Assembly (NCBI GenBank): GCA_030605745.1
Contig: JAUWHT010000409.1
Coordinates: forward strand, 1-6,680
Reading direction: 5' to 3'
From: Pirellulales bacterium
Lineage (GTDB): Bacteria; Planctomycetota; Planctomycetia; Pirellulales; Thermoguttaceae
Length of the DNA: 6,680 bases
Part shown: piece after piece, positions 5,230 to 6,680 of the stretch
Numbering within the stretch: position 1 is the stretch's first letter
Layout: every line of letters begins with the position of its first letter
Notes under the pieces: generated by a model
What the model was told of the DNA's origin: nothing
Databases searched by the model: none
What the model saw: the letters and a program-made list of their open reading frames with translations, nothing else
Translations under genes and position numbers: made by a program

Positions 5230-6495
5230 ATGATTTCGCTGATAGAAGCACTCAACTTCCGTTGCTTGCGATACGTTCGCCAACCAATGGGGCCCTTGCA
5301 CGTCCTTGTGGGGCCGAACGCCAGCGGGAAGACAACGTTTCTTGATGTGGTGGCATTTCTGGGGTGTTTGGTCGCTGATGGGCTTGATGCAGCAGTAGGG
5401 GAAAGGACCGAGAATTTCGCTGACATGGTGTGGGGTCGATCAGGGCCGGGCTTCGAGCTTGCGGTTGAGGTGAATATACCAGAGGCCCAGCATCAGTCCT
5501 TGGCGGAGCCTTACAGGCATTTTGCCAGAATGCGGTATGAGATTGCAGTTGGATCGAACCCCGAGACGGACGAAACAGGGATTCTTGCCGAGCAGGCAAT
5601 TCTGCTGCCGGAAAGCCGACAATTGCCGGTGCAGAAAACGTTCTTTCCGAACCCCGATAACCCACCCGAGGCTATCATCGGGAAGAGAAAGCGGCCCAGC
5701 AAGATGCTTTTCCGCAAGACTCCTGGGGGAAATGACAACTACTATGCTGAGGCATACGAGAAGAAGAAGTCGGGCAGATGGTCACCTTCGTTCAAGCTCG
5801 GATCGCGCAAATCAACTCTTGGAAGCCTTCCGGCGGACGAGTCGACTTTTCCCGTCAGCACGTGGTTCAAGCAGCTATTGAGTGAAGGCGTGGAGAATAT
5901 CACGCTGAACAGCCTGGAGATCCGCAAGACAAGTCCGCCAGGCCAAGGCACCGGTTTCAAACCGGATGGTTCCAACCTCCCCTGGGTGATTGCCGATCTA
6001 CAGAAGCGAGCGCCGGCGCGAGTGAGAGACTGGATCAAGCACTTGCAAACGGCTCTTCCGGATCTTGAAGATGTTCGGATTGCAGAGCGACCGGACGACC
6101 GTCACCGCTATCTGGTCCTAGTGTACCAAGGCGGCCTGAACGTACCGTCCTGGATGGCATCTGACGGGACATTGAGACTTCTGGCGCTCACGCTAATCGC
6201 CTATCTTGAGGACTTCAAAGGCATCTATCTCATCGAGGAGCCGGAAAACGGCATCCACCCGCGCGCGGTGGAAACAATGTACCAGTCATTGTCATCGGTT
6301 TACGACGCCCAGATATTGCTGGCATCGCATTCGCCGGTCATCCTGAAAACCGTGGAACTGGGTGACGTTCTTTGCTTCGGCAAAACGGCGGAAGGTGCGA
6401 CTGATATCATTGCCGGCAATCAACATCCGAAGCTGAGAGATTGGCAGGGAGAGGAAAATCTGGGCGTGCTCTTCGCTGGAGGAGTGCTCGGGTGA
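5230..6495 (+). CDS. AAA_21/ABC-class ATPase, probable first gene of a two-gene module
   Basis: The 421-residue protein opens with the RecF/OLD-type strand ISLIEALNFRCLR and Walker A GPNASGKT (28-35). ATP-binding elements return near the C-terminus: a signature-like SDGTLR (311-316), Walker B LIEEPENGIHP (334-344) with Glu336/Glu337, and the switch strand ILLASHSP (362-369) with His367. The middle (about 85-300) is a family-specific insertion with a Lys-rich patch around 150-180. No signal peptide or membrane segment is seen. It lacks a fused TOPRIM domain, unlike OLD nucleases, and is not RecF by its signature and Walker B motifs. ATG 5230 is supported by GGAAG at 5221-5225, 4 nt upstream. 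It begins 12 nt after gyrB, with no terminator between. Unlike gyrB, where I found only CGN codons by eye, it uses AGA/AGG for several Arg residues, suggesting a different history. Molecular ATPase class is secure; the biological role is unknown. Confidence 0.85.
   Translation: MISLIEALNFRCLRYVRQPMGPLHVLVGPNASGKTTFLDVVAFLGCLVADGLDAAVGERTENFADMVWGRSGPGFELAVEVNIPEAQHQSLAEPYRHFARMRYEIAVGSNPETDETGILAEQAILLPESRQLPVQKTFFPNPDNPPEAIIGKRKRPSKMLFRKTPGGNDNYYAEAYEKKKSGRWSPSFKLGSRKSTLGSLPADESTFPVSTWFKQLLSEGVENITLNSLEIRKTSPPGQGTGFKPDGSNLPWVIADLQKRAPARVRDWIKHLQTALPDLEDVRIAERPDDRHRYLVLVYQGGLNVPSWMASDGTLRLLALTLIAYLEDFKGIYLIEEPENGIHPRAVETMYQSLSSVYDAQILLASHSPVILKTVELGDVLCFGKTAEGATDIIAGNQHPKLRDWQGEENLGVLFAGGVLG
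6478..6484 (+). promoter_or_regulatory. Strong Shine-Dalgarno inside the ATPase 3' end
   Basis: GGAGGAG lies 7 nt before GTG 6492 and is the best ribosome-binding sequence I saw in the window. It is embedded in the ATPase codons for Ala-Gly-Gly-Val and decides the start of the following gene. Confidence 0.75.
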
Positions 6496-6680
6496 CAAGC
6501 AGTCCAGCAAACAAAGACTTGGTGGTCCTGGTCGCCGACAAGAACATGGAATACACCGTCAAGGGACTGCTCTCGCGGCAACAGTCTTTGGGAGTGCGCG
6601 AATTGTCCGCGGACATTTACGTACACCCGGAAAGCGACTCAGGATGTTTCCTGCGAGGACAGGATTTCCTCCGACCATTC
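6492..6680 (+). CDS. Partner protein of the ATPase, 5' part only (possible DUF4276/TOPRIM-like)
   Basis: The gene starts with GTG overlapping the ATPase stop by 4 nt (GTGA), with GGAGGAG 7 nt upstream, and stays open for 63 codons to the window edge. The N-terminus has a hydrophobic strand LVVLVADKNMEYTVKGLL (10-27) with Asp16 and Glu20, then DIYVHPESDSGCFLRG (41-56) with Asp41, His45 and Asp49. A hydrophobic strand ending in an acidic residue followed by a helix is how DUF4276 and other TOPRIM-like proteins begin, and such genes often follow AAA_21 ATPases. The canonical Glu-Gly is not present, however, so the family call is tentative. The overlap indicates translational coupling and a shared task with the ATPase. 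No metal site can be confirmed because most of the protein is missing. Confidence 0.65.
   Translation, partial: MTSSPANKDLVVLVADKNMEYTVKGLLSRQQSLGVRELSADIYVHPESDSGCFLRGQDFLRPF

Noticed and set aside
5219..5233. A four-codon ORF ATG-GAA-GAA-CAA-TGA overlapping the ATPase start
   Set aside because: Too short to judge, and its bases are better explained as the GGAAG ribosome site of the ATPase.
5252..5665. A 137-codon open frame on the minus strand inside the ATPase gene
   Set aside because: It is antisense to the Walker A region of a clearly coding frame and shows no recognisable motif.
5230..6495. The ATPase as a displaced RecF
   Set aside because: RecF has a QGQQR-type signature and a different Walker B (typically DD.. 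rather than EEPENGIHP). The length and the partner gene also fit AAA_21 proteins better.

Overview
The window is a chromosomal replication-gene cluster, all on the + strand, followed by the start of what looks like an accessory module. The order is dnaA (3' part only), an A+T-richer gap of about 340 bp, dnaN, a small DUF721/DciA gene, gyrB, a stand-alone ABC-class AAA ATPase, and the first 63 codons of a partner gene that runs off the right edge. The gene order, the strongly divergent DnaA ATPase domain and the GC-rich, E. coli-like long GyrB best fit a planctomycete (Pirellulales-like). That placement is inferred from gene order and sequence style, not from a search.

Positions 1-805 encode the end of DnaA: a degenerate AAA+ domain III and an almost perfect DnaA-signature DNA-binding domain IV. 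Positions 806-1144 contain no convincing gene. They hold a 9-bp tandem repeat, an inverted repeat, two TTATTAACA motifs, two exact AAATCATCC repeats with a third related copy, and a one-mismatch DnaA box, so this is the best oriC candidate in the window. dnaN follows with a clear Shine-Dalgarno sequence. Between dnaN and dciA lie two strong hairpins (2275-2292 and 2313-2365) without U-tracts. They resemble a REP/MITE-like palindromic insertion and create a false in-frame 5' extension of dciA. dciA and gyrB are 6 nt apart. recF, often found between dnaN and gyrB, is absent.

Together the core genes cover origin recognition (DnaA), helicase loading (DciA, expected to act on DnaB), processivity (beta clamp) and supercoil removal (GyrB; gyrA is not in view).

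Only 12 nt after gyrB comes a 421-residue AAA_21-type ATPase, then a gene that overlaps it by 4 nt (GTGA) and has a near-perfect Shine-Dalgarno sequence inside the ATPase gene. The short visible part of this second protein looks like a TOPRIM/DUF4276-style partner. The pair is the most likely novel system here: a two-gene ATPase plus effector module, perhaps defensive, attached to the replication operon. The function is inference only.
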